A DNA stretch of 64,000 nucleotides from Thermosipho melanesiensis BI429 (GTDB lineage Bacteria > Thermotogota > Thermotogae > Thermotogales > Fervidobacteriaceae), in NCBI RefSeq assembly GCF_000016905.1, contig NC_009616.1, forward strand, positions 1,240,001 through 1,304,000, given 5' to 3'. Below the pieces are notes generated by a model, which saw only the letters and a program-made list of their open reading frames with translations, was not told the origin of the DNA and searched no databases. The number at the start of each line of letters is the position of its first letter. Position 1 is the stretch's first letter. A program made the translations under genes and the position numbers. Below are positions 43,224 through 54,067 of the stretch, in pieces.

Positions 43224-43225
43224 AT

Positions 43226-44320
43226 ATGGTATTCAATGTGAGAAAGGAAGATAGCTTTTCCAAAAAGATGCCAATAATAAAAGTGGTAGGTGTTGGAGGA
43301 GCAGGGTGTAATGCAGTAAATAGAATGGTTGAATCAGGCATAGATAAAGTAAAATTTATTGCGGTGAATACTGATGCGCAAGTTCTAGAAGTGAGTAAAG
43401 CGGATGAAGTTGTACAAATTGGAGAAAAGTTAACCAAAGGTTTGGGGGCAGGTGGGAATCCAAAAGTTGGTGAAGAAGCGGCTTTGGAAGATAGAAAAAA
43501 ACTAGAAGAGATTTTAAGAGGAACTGATATGTTGTTTATTACAGCTGGGTTTGGTGGAGGGACTGGTACAGGTGCAACACCGGTGATTGCAGAAGTTGCC
43601 AAAGGTCTTGGGATTTTGACTGTTGCTGTTGTTACAACACCTTTCTTTTTTGAAGGTTCTCCAAGATGGAATGCCGCCATGGAAGGTATTAAGAAATTAC
43701 ATAAAAATGTTGATACGCTAATTAAAATAAGTAATAATAAATTATTGGAAGAGTTTCCTGCGGATATTACTTTTCTTGATGCATTTAAAAAGGCAGATGA
43801 GACGTTATATCATGGAATAAAAGGTATATCAGAATTAATTACCAAACGTGGAGTTATAAATCTAGATTTTGCAGATATTAAATCAGTGATGAAAGATGCA
43901 GGTGCTGCGATGCTTGGTATTGGTGTGGGTAAAGGTAAAGATAAAGCAACTATTGCTGCAAGAAAAGCTCTTGAAAGTAAGTTAGTTGAACATCCTATTG
44001 AGAATGCAAATTCTATTATTTTGAACATTACAGCACCAAGTACATTTAAATTGCAGGAAATGCAAGAAGCTGCTGTTATAATAAGGCAAACATGTAGTGA
44101 AGATGCTGATTTAAAACTAGGAGTTAACGTTGATCCAGCACTTCCGGAGGATGAGTTAATTGTAACATTAATTGCTACAGGTCTTGAAAGAGAAGAAGAC
44201 TTTTTGTATGCACAAGATGATATACCTGCTTTGTATAAATTTGGGCTGGAGTTAATGGGAATGAATAATGTTAAGGAATACGATGTTGCCGAAGAAGGAG
44301 ATGAAGAAAAAAATGCTTGA
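43226..44320 (+). CDS. ftsZ: Cell division protein FtsZ
   Basis: 364 residues. The N-terminal GVGGAGCNAVNRM and tubulin signature GFGGGTGTGATPV (G-box about residues 108-120) bind GTP; NLDFADIKSVM is the T7 synergy loop, with catalytic acids. The C-terminal tail is short and acidic after LELMGMNN. It begins 2 nt after ftsA and overlaps the ATPase gene by 8 nt. Confidence 0.96.
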   Translation: MVFNVRKEDSFSKKMPIIKVVGVGGAGCNAVNRMVESGIDKVKFIAVNTDAQVLEVSKADEVVQIGEKLTKGLGAGGNPKVGEEAALEDRKKLEEILRGTDMLFITAGFGGGTGTGATPVIAEVAKGLGILTVAVVTTPFFFEGSPRWNAAMEGIKKLHKNVDTLIKISNNKLLEEFPADITFLDAFKKADETLYHGIKGISELITKRGVINLDFADIKSVMKDAGAAMLGIGVGKGKDKATIAARKALESKLVEHPIENANSIILNITAPSTFKLQEMQEAAVIIRQTCSEDADLKLGVNVDPALPEDELIVTLIATGLEREEDFLYAQDDIPALYKFGLELMGMNNVKEYDVAEEGDEEKNA

Positions 44321-46004
44321 AAAGAGATATAAAAGATTGGGAGATATTTTAATTGAAAAAGGAATAATTTCAAATGATGATCTTGAATATGCATTGCAGA
44401 TTCAAAAAAAGACGAGAAAACCTATAGGAGAAGTTTTGGTGGAACTTGGTTTTTGTACTTGGAGTCAAATAATTAAAGCTTTAGCTGAACAATATGAAGT
44501 GCCATTTTTTGAAGAAAAGCCAAGGGTAGATCCTACGTTAAATTTAAATATGAAAAGGGAACTTATGGAAGAACTTAGAGCAATCCCAATAAGAATGGAA
44601 AATGACAAGATAGTGGTTATTACAGATAATGTATACAATGTTTCATTGATAAAGAGAAGATTAAAATTTTTATTTGGGAAAGATATAGAGATTTACCTTG
44701 TTGCTCCTGATATATTTGAAGAAGTTATGATGGATGTTTCTTCTGAAAGAACAGTAGAGTTTGAGGTTTCAGATGTTCTAGTAGAAGAACAGGAAGAGCC
44801 CCAAGAAAACTTAGAGGAAATTGAGAATGAAGATACGCCAATTGTAAGATTGGTAAATAACTTGCTTACACATGCTATAGAACTTGATGCAAGTGATATA
44901 CACATTGAACCCAGGGAAAGAAAGAATGTTGTTGTAAGATATAGAATTGATGGAGTTTTGAGAAAAATTACTGAATATCCGAAAAATAGTCATAATTCAG
45001 TGGTTGCAAGAATAAAGATATTATCAAAATTGGATATTACGGAAAGAAGAATACCACAGGACGGAAAGTTTTTTATGAATGTTAGAGGAGAGCAATATGA
45101 TTTTAGGGTTTCTACTATGCCATCTGTTAATGGGGAGAAAGTAGTAATGAGGATTTTAAAAGTGTCACAATCCAATAAAAAATTGGAGGAATTGGGATAT
45201 AGTAGTTATAACTTTGAAAGAATAAAAAGGTTAATTAGTCATCCGTATGGAATTATCTTGGTTACAGGACCTACTGGTAGTGGAAAAAGTACTACTTTAG
45301 TTGGGATAATTAACTCTTTGAATAATGAATCGGTAAATATTGTAACAGCGGAAGATCCAGTGGAATATACAATAGAAGGCGTTACGCAATGTCAGGTAAA
45401 TCCAGAGATTGGTTTAACTTTTGCAAAATATTTAAGGGCTTTTTTAAGGCAAGATCCTGATATTATAATGGTTGGAGAAATTAGAGATAGAGAAACCGCT
45501 AATTTGGCAGTTGAAGCATCTTTAACGGGGCATTTGGTGTTATCAACTCTTCACACAAACACAGCTGCGGGAGCAGTTGACAGATTGCTCAATATGGGAG
45601 TTGATCCTAGTCTCATTAGTTCCTCATTAATTGGAGTTATAGGGCAGCGACTTGTAAGAAAAGTATGTAATAATTGTGCAAAAGAGGTTGCGCTTGATCC
45701 AGAGTATGGAGCTTTTGCACAAAAAGTTTTTCCTGATATGCAATTAAATCAAAAGATAGCAGTTGGTTGTGATGCATGTAATAATACGGGATATAAAGGA
45801 AGAACTGCTATAAATGAAGTGTTAATTGTCGATGATGAATTAAGAACTTTAATAAATAAAAGAGCATCACTTTCTGAAATAACAAATGCTGCAAAAAAGG
45901 GTGGAATGAGAACTTTGTTTGAAGATGGCCTTTACAAAGTTTTAAGTGGTGAAACTACCCTTGAGGAAGTAATCAGAGTTACAGGTGGGATGTATGAAGA
46001 ATAA
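44313..46004 (+). CDS. pilB: Type II secretion/type IV pilus assembly ATPase (PilB/GspE family)
   Basis: 563 residues. An N-terminal MshEN/T2SSE_N domain (KRLGDILIEKGIISNDDLEY) precedes the motor: Walker A ILVTGPTGSGKSTT, Asp box, Walker B in DPDIIMVGEIRDRETA, His box TGHLVLSTLHTN, and a four-Cys zinc knuckle CNNC...CDAC. ATG 44313 is 12 nt from GAAGGAG; another ATG at 44301 touches that site. It lies beside ftsZ, not in a pilus operon. Confidence 0.9.
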   Translation: MLEKRYKRLGDILIEKGIISNDDLEYALQIQKKTRKPIGEVLVELGFCTWSQIIKALAEQYEVPFFEEKPRVDPTLNLNMKRELMEELRAIPIRMENDKIVVITDNVYNVSLIKRRLKFLFGKDIEIYLVAPDIFEEVMMDVSSERTVEFEVSDVLVEEQEEPQENLEEIENEDTPIVRLVNNLLTHAIELDASDIHIEPRERKNVVVRYRIDGVLRKITEYPKNSHNSVVARIKILSKLDITERRIPQDGKFFMNVRGEQYDFRVSTMPSVNGEKVVMRILKVSQSNKKLEELGYSSYNFERIKRLISHPYGIILVTGPTGSGKSTTLVGIINSLNNESVNIVTAEDPVEYTIEGVTQCQVNPEIGLTFAKYLRAFLRQDPDIIMVGEIRDRETANLAVEASLTGHLVLSTLHTNTAAGAVDRLLNMGVDPSLISSSLIGVIGQRLVRKVCNNCAKEVALDPEYGAFAQKVFPDMQLNQKIAVGCDACNNTGYKGRTAINEVLIVDDELRTLINKRASLSEITNAAKKGGMRTLFEDGLYKVLSGETTLEEVIRVTGGMYEE

Positions 46005-47145
46005 TAATGAAGAGTATAGGAAAAAGATTGAGGAAAAAGAGAAAAAGTTAAAAGAGGAAATACAAAATTACAGAAGAAGAAGCGTTTACATTCTTTTTGT
46101 CAATATTATAGTTGTTTTGGTGATTTTTTTCCTATTTAAGAACATTAACGTTTCTTCTAAGAATTTGGTAGATGGTTTTCAGATTGTTATAAAACACAAA
46201 CAGGAGTTTTACTCCGATGAATATATTGATGCAAAAGTTTATCTGATAAATACAAGAAATGGTGAAAGAAGTTTTGTTATAAATAACTTTCGTTTTAAGA
46301 TAGTCGATGAAAACAATGTACCAGTATATAATTTTTACTATGATTCTACTGTAAATTCTAGAGTTGGAAAACTTTCAAGTGTGCTTGTTTTTGATCTAAG
46401 AAGGGAAACAGCAGTAAAAACTTTAAAAAAAGGAATATATAATATTATTGTAGAACTGAATCTTAATGGGAACAAAATAAATGTAGAAGATACCTTCGAA
46501 ATAAAAGAAGAAGTTTTAAAAGAGTTAAAGATAGATCCATTTTATTTAGTTGAGGAAGAGATTTATCCGCAACTTATGTTTGAGAACAAAACTTCAACAT
46601 CGGTTATTTTAAATATAAACTCGATAGAGTGGAATTTTAATGATAAGATGTTTAAAGATGTATTGTCGGAAAATTACAAGCTTTTTAGTGGAGAAAAGCT
46701 TTTTTTAGAATCCTCAAAGCCATTTATTATAGATAAAGCTGGGATATATAATGTAAAATGTAATGTATATTACAACAATAGATTGGAGACTATTTCAAAG
46801 GAAATAGTCGTAATAGATAAACCTGAAAAGAACTTAGAAGGATTAAGTTTAAGAATATATTCAAATGAATATTTAAAAGTCAATTCCCCGATAAATTTTA
46901 TCTTTGAAGTAAGTAATTTAGAAAACAGGGAAAAATATTTAGTAATAGATAAGGTTAACATATTAATACCTGAGCAAAATTACTCTTATGAGACAAGAAA
47001 CGTGAAAGTTTTATTAAACAAGTACGGTGCAATAAATCTTGTAGAGTTACCACTTACCTTTAGAGAAAAAGGAAAATATACAATAATTTTTAGAATTGTA
47101 TCTGGCAAGGAAATATCAAAAGTTTTAACGATAAATATTGAATGA
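45994..47145 (+). CDS. Membrane-anchored protein with extracytoplasmic Ig-like domains, function unknown
   Basis: 383 residues: a charged cytoplasmic N terminus with coiled-coil character (about 35 residues), one membrane helix (VYILFVNIIVVLVIFFLF), then about 310 residues of predicted beta structure in two or three Ig-like repeats (for example DTFEIKEEV, KEIVVIDKPEK, SKVLTINIE at domain ends). It overlaps the ATPase gene by 11 nt. It could be a surface or division accessory protein; I do not recognise a family. Confidence 0.65.
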   Translation: MKNNNEEYRKKIEEKEKKLKEEIQNYRRRSVYILFVNIIVVLVIFFLFKNINVSSKNLVDGFQIVIKHKQEFYSDEYIDAKVYLINTRNGERSFVINNFRFKIVDENNVPVYNFYYDSTVNSRVGKLSSVLVFDLRRETAVKTLKKGIYNIIVELNLNGNKINVEDTFEIKEEVLKELKIDPFYLVEEEIYPQLMFENKTSTSVILNINSIEWNFNDKMFKDVLSENYKLFSGEKLFLESSKPFIIDKAGIYNVKCNVYYNNRLETISKEIVVIDKPEKNLEGLSLRIYSNEYLKVNSPINFIFEVSNLENREKYLVIDKVNILIPEQNYSYETRNVKVLLNKYGAINLVELPLTFREKGKYTIIFRIVSGKEISKVLTINIE

Positions 47146-47147
47146 TG

Positions 47148-47156
47148 TGATATAAT
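47148..47156 (+). promoter_or_regulatory. Extended -10 promoter element of frr
   Basis: TGATATAAT 41 bp before the frr ATG; no clear -35. Confidence 0.55.
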
Positions 47157-47196
47157 ATTTCAAAGGAAAAAATAAAAATGCATAGGAGGTGTCTAG

Positions 47197-47754
47197 ATGA
47201 AAGATCCAATAGTAAAAAAAACAGAAGAAAAAATGAAGAAAAGTGTAAATTCAATTGATGAGGAGTTAAAAAAACTTAGAACGGGAAGGCCTTCGCCTGC
47301 TCTTTTAGAAGAAATAAAAGTAGATTATTATGGAGTGCCCACACCGATAAATCAAGTAGCAACGGTTAACGTAACTGAGGAAAGATCCCTTATTATTAAA
47401 CCTTGGGAAAAGAATTTACTTAACGCAGTTGAGAAGGCAATACAGGCAAGTGATTTGGGATTAAATCCTATGAACGATGGGAATGTTATAAGGTTAGTTT
47501 TTCCAACCCCAACTACAGAGCAAAGACAAAAGTGGGTAAAGAAGGCAAAAGATATAGTGGAACATGGAAAGATTGCAGTAAGAAATATCAGAAGAGAAAT
47601 TTTAAAGGAATTAAAGGATTTGAAAAAGAATGGTGAAATTTCTGAAGATGATGAAAGAAGATTAGAAAAAGAGATTCAAAACTTAACGGATAAATACGTT
47701 GAAGAATTGGATAAATTATTTGAGAGAAAAGAAAAGGAGATTATGGAATTTTGA
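47197..47754 (+). CDS. frr: Ribosome recycling factor
   Basis: 185 residues with [21 protein letters not shown], the family's [15 protein letters not shown] block, [12 protein letters not shown], and a three-helix C terminus with [19 protein letters not shown]. It splits post-termination ribosomes with EF-G. ATG follows AGGAGGTG. uppS follows 1 nt after the stop. Confidence 0.96.
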   Translation: MKDPIVKKTEEKMKKSVNSIDEELKKLRTGRPSPALLEEIKVDYYGVPTPINQVATVNVTEERSLIIKPWEKNLLNAVEKAIQASDLGLNPMNDGNVIRLVFPTPTTEQRQKWVKKAKDIVEHGKIAVRNIRREILKELKDLKKNGEISEDDERRLEKEIQNLTDKYVEELDKLFERKEKEIMEF

Positions 47755-47755
47755 T

Positions 47756-48433
47756 ATGTTAAAACATATAGCCTTTATAATGGATGGTAATGGTAGATGG
47801 GCTCAGAAAAGGAATAAGCCTAGGATGTATGGGCATTATGTAGGAGCGTATAAAATAGAGGAGGTTGTAAGATGGTGTGCGAAACGTGGTGTAAAATACA
47901 CCACGTTTTATGCTTTTTCAACGGAAAATTGGAAAAGACCGAAGGGAGAAGTAAATTTTATATTTGGTTTACTTCAAAGTAAAATTTCGGAGTTTTATGA
48001 GCGAATGAATAAAGAAGGGGTAAAGCTTGTTTTTTCTGGACGATTGGAGGAGCTGGGGAAAAATATTTACAATATTTGTAAGGAATATGAAGAAAAGACA
48101 AAAAATAACGAAAAAATAGTTGTTAATATGGCTATTAACTATGGCGGAAGAGCGGAAATAGTAGATGCGGTAAAAAAATTTTTAGAGCAGAGGCAAAAAG
48201 AAATAGATGAGGAAACTTTTAGAAAATTTCTGTATAGACCAGAAGTACCTGATCCTGATTTGATAATAAGAACTTCGGGTGAAATGAGATTAAGTAACTT
48301 TCTAACATGGCAATCTGCATATAGTGAGCTTTATTTTACAGATGTTTTATGGCCTGATTTTTCAGAGGATGATTTACAAAAAGCTTTGGAAGATTATGAA
48401 AAAAGAAACAGAAAATTTGGGGGGATAAAGTGA
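47756..48433 (+). CDS. uppS: Undecaprenyl diphosphate synthase
   Basis: 225 residues of cis-prenyltransferase: IAFIMDGNGRWAQKRN holds the catalytic Asp, YTTFYAFSTENWKRP the substrate helix, and DPDLIIRTSGEMRLSNFL binds the diphosphate. It makes the lipid carrier for peptidoglycan. The ATG at 47756 has no strong ribosome site and follows the frr stop by one base, so translation is probably coupled. Confidence 0.94.
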   Translation: MLKHIAFIMDGNGRWAQKRNKPRMYGHYVGAYKIEEVVRWCAKRGVKYTTFYAFSTENWKRPKGEVNFIFGLLQSKISEFYERMNKEGVKLVFSGRLEELGKNIYNICKEYEEKTKNNEKIVVNMAINYGGRAEIVDAVKKFLEQRQKEIDEETFRKFLYRPEVPDPDLIIRTSGEMRLSNFLTWQSAYSELYFTDVLWPDFSEDDLQKALEDYEKRNRKFGGIK

Positions 48434-49242
48434 AACAAGAGACTAAAATTAGACTTTTTTCTGCTTTAGTTGTTGCTCCATTTGTGGTTGCATGTTTTAT
48501 TTCTTATCAAAGTTTAATAGGGTTAGTTTCTGCAATTGTTTTTCTATCATCATCTGAGTTGTATTTTTCGACTTTGATTAAGTATAAAAAAATGGGAATT
48601 GTTGTAATTTACATTGGGATTGTTTCGGCATTTCCAATATTATTTGGACTTTGGTTTTTAAACTTTTCTATGGAGTTGTTTAGTGTTTTTTATATAATCG
48701 GAATTTCTTTAACGTTGATGTTGGTTAAAAGTAAGGATGTAATAATGGAATATTTTGGGATTTTTTCCATATCAATGATATATATATCATTTAATCTTTC
48801 GTTTTTTATACCTATTTACAAATACTTTGGTGTTGCACTTGCGTTGCTTACTTTGACTTTATCATGGGCTTATGATAGTTTTGCATATTTTTTTGGACTT
48901 TCTTTTGGAAAACATAAGTTGTCAAAAGTATATAGTCCAAATAAAAGTTACGAGGGGCTTTTTGGTGGAATTTTCGGTACCTTTATTTATGTGTTAGTTT
49001 ATTTCTATATTATCAACAATTTTTTCGATTATAATATAAGTTATTGGTATGCGGTACCATTTTCCATTATCACAGGGATATTTGACACATTGGGAGATTT
49101 ATTTGAATCAGCTATTAAAAGAGCTTATGGTGTGAAGCATATAGGAAAATTTTTGCCAGGACATGGTGGTATGTTAGATAGAATTGATGGTTTATTGTTT
49201 GTTGCTCCTGTTATTTATATTTTCTTAAGATTTTTCAGTTGA
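48430..49242 (+). CDS. cdsA: Phosphatidate cytidylyltransferase
   Basis: 270 residues with seven or eight membrane segments and the CdsA signature near the C terminus, [20 protein letters not shown] followed by [11 protein letters not shown]. It makes CDP-diacylglycerol. GTG start overlapping the uppS stop (GTGA), giving the common frr-uppS-cdsA order. Confidence 0.94.
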
Positions 49243-49255
49243 AGGAGGTAAATAT

Positions 49256-51835
49256 ATGCTAAGTGAAGAGATAAGGCAATTGTTTTTAGAGTTTTTTGAA
49301 AAAAAGGGCCATAAAATTTTACCAAGTGCGTCTTTAATTCCCGATGATCCTCAGTTAATGTTTACAGTTGCTGGTATGGTTCCGTTTAAACCCATCTTTT
49401 GGGGAAAAGTAGATCCTGTGTACCCAAGAGTTACAACTTGCCAAAAATGTATTAGGACTACTGACATAGAAAACGTTGGTAGAACACCAAGACACCATAC
49501 ATTCTTTGAAATGCTTGGAAATTTTTCTTTTGGTGATTATTTTAAAAGAGAAGCAATTGAATGGGCTTGGGAATTTGTTACGCAAGTTTTAAAAATCCCA
49601 GAAGAAAGGTTATGGATATCTGTTTACGAAGAAGATGAAGAAGCCTATGATATTTGGAGAAAAATAGGTGTTTCATCAAATAAAATAGTTAAATTGGGAA
49701 AAGAAGATAATTTTTGGGGGCCTGCTGGACCTACGGGGCCTTGTGGTCCTGATACGGAGATTTTTTACGATACAGGTAAAGAAGTTCCTATAACTGATGG
49801 TAAGGAACCAAATCCTGGTAATACTGAAGGAAGGTTTGTCGAAATTTGGAATTTGGTGTTTACTGAATACTACCAGGATGAAAACGGTCAATTGTTACCT
49901 TTAAAGAGGAAAAACATCGATACAGGTGCTGGATTAGAAAGAATAGCTGCTATGATGCAAGGAGTATATTACAACTTTGACACAGATCTTTTTTTGCCAA
50001 TCATTAATAGAATTACAGACGTGTTAAATGTTGAATATGGAAGAGATGAAAAGCATGATGTGTCTATACGGGTTATAGCTGATCATATAAGAGCTTTGGT
50101 GTTTTTGATATCTGATGGTGTATTTCCTTCAAATGAAGGAAGGGGTTACATTTTAAGGAGAATTTTGAGAAGAGCAGCAAGACATGGAAAAATGCTTGGG
50201 TCTGAGAAACCGTTTTTGCATAATATAGTTGATGCTGTGGTTGAGAAAATGGGAAAAATTTATCCTGAGATAGTAGAGAAACAATCTTTTGTAAAGGAAA
50301 TAATTTACGGTGAAGAAGAAAGATTTTTGCAGAATTTAAACAAGGGCCTTGATATAGTAGATAAGATTGTTAAAGAAACAGGTGGGAAGATAGATGGGGA
50401 AGCTGCTTTTAAACTTTACGATACTTATGGTTTTCCACTTGATATATTGAGGGATCTTGCGAATGAAAATGGTTATATTTTGGATGAAGAAGGTTTTAAT
50501 AAATATATGGAACAACAAAGAAAAAAGGCTAGAGAAGCTGCAGGAGAAGTTGAATTTTCAGAAAGAACAGATTATGAAACATTGGATATTAGTACAAAGT
50601 TTGTTGGTTATGATGTGCTTAGTACAAATGCAAGGGTTTTGAAAATAAGAACGGAGAAATTTGTTGATGAAGTAAAAGATGTGGAGTGTGAATTAATTTT
50701 AGATGAAACACCATTTTATCCAGAAAAAGGCGGTCAAGTTGCAGACAAAGGTGTTATTAAAGGCAAAAATGGAGAGTTTGTTGTAACAAATGTTTATGTT
50801 CCCGTTGAGGGGATAATTGTTCATAAGGGGAAATTGAAAGGAAAAATAAGAGTTGGTGATGCAATTTTTGCATCAGTAGATGAGAAAAAAAGAAAAGCAA
50901 CTGCAAGAAATCATACTGCTACTCATTTACTACATGCAGCACTAAGAAAAGTTCTTGGAACACATGTAAGACAAGCAGGTTCTTTAGTTGCGCCTGAAAG
51001 ATTGAGATTTGATTTTACTCATTATGCGGCTTTAACAAAAGAAGAAATTGAAAAGATAGAGAAAATGGTTAATGAAAAAATTTTAGAAGCTATAGATGTG
51101 AATACAAAAGTTATGTCTTATGATGAGGCAATAAAAAATGGTGCAATGGCTTTATTTGAGGAGAAATATGGTGATAAAGTAAGAGTTGTAAGGATAAGAG
51201 ATTTTAGTGAGGAGTTGTGTGGAGGAACACATGTGAAAAATACAGGTGAGATTGGTTTATTTAAAATAATAAGTGAAAGTTCTGTGAGTGCCGGTGTAAG
51301 GAGAATAGAGGCAATCACAGGTTTTGCTAGCTTAACTTATTTAGAGAACTTGGAAACAAATTGGAAAAAAATTAAAGAAGAACTTGATGCAACGGATGAG
51401 AATGTTTTTGTAAAAATAGAAAAATTAAAGGAAGGGATAAAACAACTTGAGTTAAAAATTAAAGAAATTCAAAAGAATATGATAAATATAAAGCAGATAT
51501 TAAATAACGTTCAAATTGAAAATGAAATAAAATATCTAGTTTATGAATTTGAAGGTGTGGAGCAAAATACTTTAAGAGATTTAGCAGATAAGCTAATAGA
51601 TAGAGGAGTAGACCTTGTGGTGTTTTTTAACAAGCAAGGTGATAAAGTTATTTTGATTGTTAAGAGAAAAAAGACTTTTGAAAAATTGCATGCAGGAAAC
51701 ATTGCAAAGTCTTTATCTAAGATTCTTGATGGTGGTGGCGGTGGTAGACCTGATTTTGCCCAAGCAGGTGGAAAAGATGTTTCCAAAATTAATGAAGCAA
51801 AAAGTAAATTAATAGAGATATTAAGGGAGTGTTAG
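49256..51835 (+). CDS. alaS: Alanyl-tRNA synthetase
   Basis: 859 residues. Class II motifs ([31 protein letters not shown]), the editing zinc site [14 protein letters not shown] further on, and a C-terminal C-Ala domain ending [19 protein letters not shown] follows GAAGGAGG. Confidence 0.96.
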
Positions 51836-51837
51836 AT

Positions 51838-52851
51838 ATGTTTAAAAGATATGATATGGGAATAGACTTGGGAACGGCAAATACCTTGGTTTATGTAAAA
51901 GATAAAGGAATTGTTGTAAACGAACCGTCCGTGGTTGCTATAAACGTTGAGAATGATGAAGTCTTAAAGGTGGGAAATGAAGCAAAAAATATGATTGGTA
52001 AAACCCCAGCTTATATAAAGGCAATTCGTCCATTAAAAGATGGTGTTATTGCTGATTATAATGTAGCATTGGCTATGCTTACGTATTTTATAAACCGTTC
52101 GCAAAATGGATTTTCATTTTTTAGACCCATGGTTGTTGTAGGGGTGCCAGTTGGAATTACTGAAGTGGAAAGTCGTGCTATACTTGAAGCAGGGAATGAA
52201 GCAGGAGCTAAAAGGGTTTTTTTAATTGAAGAACCTATGGCAACTGCAATTGGTGCAAATTTAAACGTAGAAGAACCCACAGGAAATATGGTGGTTGATA
52301 TTGGAGGAGGTACAACAGAGATCGCGATAATTTCGCTAGGGAGTTTAGTTACATGGACGTCAATTAGGGTAGCAGGTGATGAACTTGATGAAGCTATCAT
52401 ACAATATGTAAGAGAAGTTTACAGAGTAACGATTGGAGAAAGGACTGCAGAGAGGGTAAAAATAGAAATAGGTAATGTATTTCCCGAAAAAGAATATGAT
52501 GAGTTAGAAACAAGTGTGACAGGAATAGATTTATCTAGTGGCCTTCCAAAGAAATTAATATTAAAAGGTGGAGAGATTAGAGAGGCTTTAAAACCTATAA
52601 TAATGCAAATAATTGACTCAACAAAGGCTACTTTGGAGAAGACTCCTCCTGAACTTGTTGCAGATATTACTGAAAAAGGGATTGTAGTTGCAGGTGGTGG
52701 AGCTTTGCTTCGTGGTATTACAACGTTGATTAGAAAAGAAACAGGAATAGATGCATATGTGGCAGATGAACCTATGACTTGTGTTGCACGTGGAGCTGGA
52801 ATGGTTTTAGATAAGGTATCAATTTTGTCAAGGTTGAGGAGAAACGAATGA
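51838..52851 (+). CDS. mreB: Rod-shape determining actin homologue MreB
   Basis: 337 residues: phosphate-1 [13 protein letters not shown], phosphate-2 [24 protein letters not shown], and adenosine [13 protein letters not shown]. It organises wall synthesis in rod cells. ATG 51838 is about 9 nt after GGGAG and 2 nt past the alaS stop. Confidence 0.95.
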   Translation: MFKRYDMGIDLGTANTLVYVKDKGIVVNEPSVVAINVENDEVLKVGNEAKNMIGKTPAYIKAIRPLKDGVIADYNVALAMLTYFINRSQNGFSFFRPMVVVGVPVGITEVESRAILEAGNEAGAKRVFLIEEPMATAIGANLNVEEPTGNMVVDIGGGTTEIAIISLGSLVTWTSIRVAGDELDEAIIQYVREVYRVTIGERTAERVKIEIGNVFPEKEYDELETSVTGIDLSSGLPKKLILKGGEIREALKPIIMQIIDSTKATLEKTPPELVADITEKGIVVAGGGALLRGITTLIRKETGIDAYVADEPMTCVARGAGMVLDKVSILSRLRRNE

Positions 52852-53462
52852 AAAAATTGGAAATATTGTTGCTAAGTTTTTTAATACTTATATTTGTGTT
52901 TGTTTTAAATTTTGTCTTTGAAGGTAAAATTACAGATGATGTTTCATTTGTTTTGAAAAAATGTGCTTATCCATTTTTTTATCTAAGGGAATCTTTAAAT
53001 AGTCTTTTTGAGAAAAAAGTAGAATATAAATTAATTTATTTGGATATAAAAGAAGATGAATTAAATCCTTTAAGTTTTTCCGAAAAAGGAATATACTTTT
53101 ATAACATTAATGCTACGGGTGTGATAATAACCGATGAAAAGAAGTTTTTTGGAATAGCAAGAGATGTTGGAAAATTTGTTTTTGTAAGAAAATGGTGGTA
53201 TGATAAATTCAAGGTAACAATTGTAACGGATATATTTGAGATGGAGGCATTTCATAATAATGGTATATTAGAATTTGTTGATAACGTTGAAGTGAAAAAT
53301 GGTGATATTTTTCTTTCTAAGAAAACACCTTATGGTGTTTTTCTGTGGCGAAATAATGTGAAATTGGGGACAATAAGAGATGGGAAGATATATTGGAATA
53401 TACCAAAATTGAACTTAAAAACACATTTCTTTTTATTAAAAGATTATAATGGGAGGAGATAG
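52848..53462 (+). CDS. Divergent MreC-like protein
   Basis: 204 residues: one N-terminal membrane helix, a short linker and a beta domain. [20 protein letters not shown] fits the family's GDxVxTSGxxGxFPxGI pattern, and [16 protein letters not shown] the earlier GxVxxVGxxxAxV. The long coiled coil of typical MreC is almost absent. ATGA overlap with mreB supports the call. Confidence 0.65.
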   Translation: MKKLEILLLSFLILIFVFVLNFVFEGKITDDVSFVLKKCAYPFFYLRESLNSLFEKKVEYKLIYLDIKEDELNPLSFSEKGIYFYNINATGVIITDEKKFFGIARDVGKFVFVRKWWYDKFKVTIVTDIFEMEAFHNNGILEFVDNVEVKNGDIFLSKKTPYGVFLWRNNVKLGTIRDGKIYWNIPKLNLKTHFFLLKDYNGRR

Positions 53463-53463
53463 G

Positions 53464-54057
53464 ATGGGTGAATACGAAAAATTTTCAAAAGAGGAATTAA
53501 TTGCTAAAATTAAGGAATTAGAGGATGAGGTTTTAATGTTGAGGACCCGTCAAAATGAATTAGAAAGTTTATTAACAGAGTATTCTGAAATTGTCAAGAA
53601 ACAATTTGAAGTTTTTGATGACTTCATAAAAGATTTGGGGACAAAGAGAATGGTAGATCCACTAACAAGGGTTTATTCAAAAGAGCATATTTTAAAATTG
53701 ATAAGTTATTATCATCAAAAGGCTTTTGAAGAAAACTTTGAATATGCCATTATTATGATAAAACTAACAAATATAAAAGATAAAGAAGATTTTGAAAAAG
53801 AACGGATAATAATAACTTTGGGAAAGGTTTTAAGAGAAGCGGTTAGAGTACCTTTAGATAGCATTGGAAGATATTCTTATGATTCATTTTTAATTTTGTT
53901 AACTGAAATAACAAAAGAAAATGCCAAAGTGGTAGAAGAAAGGATAAAAAAATTAATTAGTATTAAACTTCCAGATGTTGAGTTCGAAATAAAAATGGCA
54001 GTTTATCCTCATGATTCTAAGAATTTAGAGGAGTTAATTAATATTGTTAATAAATGA
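53464..54057 (+). CDS. Coiled-coil protein with a degenerate GGDEF domain
   Basis: 197 residues. Residues 1-55 form a coiled coil; the rest is a diguanylate-cyclase fold with [12 protein letters not shown] in place of DxLTGLxNR and [13 protein letters not shown] in place of RxGGDEFxxLL. The catalytic GGDEF is missing, so no cyclase activity is expected; a binding or scaffold role is possible. It lies between mreC-like and murA, and overlaps neither start by chance: its ATG is one base past the preceding stop. Confidence 0.7.
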   Translation: MGEYEKFSKEELIAKIKELEDEVLMLRTRQNELESLLTEYSEIVKKQFEVFDDFIKDLGTKRMVDPLTRVYSKEHILKLISYYHQKAFEENFEYAIIMIKLTNIKDKEDFEKERIIITLGKVLREAVRVPLDSIGRYSYDSFLILLTEITKENAKVVEERIKKLISIKLPDVEFEIKMAVYPHDSKNLEELINIVNK

Positions 54058-54067
54058 GGGGATTAAA

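Noticed and set aside
43210-44394. Long minus-strand reading frames opposite ftsZ
   Set aside because: Low-complexity Ser/Pro-rich translations mirror the plus-strand codons, with no ribosome sites; ftsZ is unambiguous.
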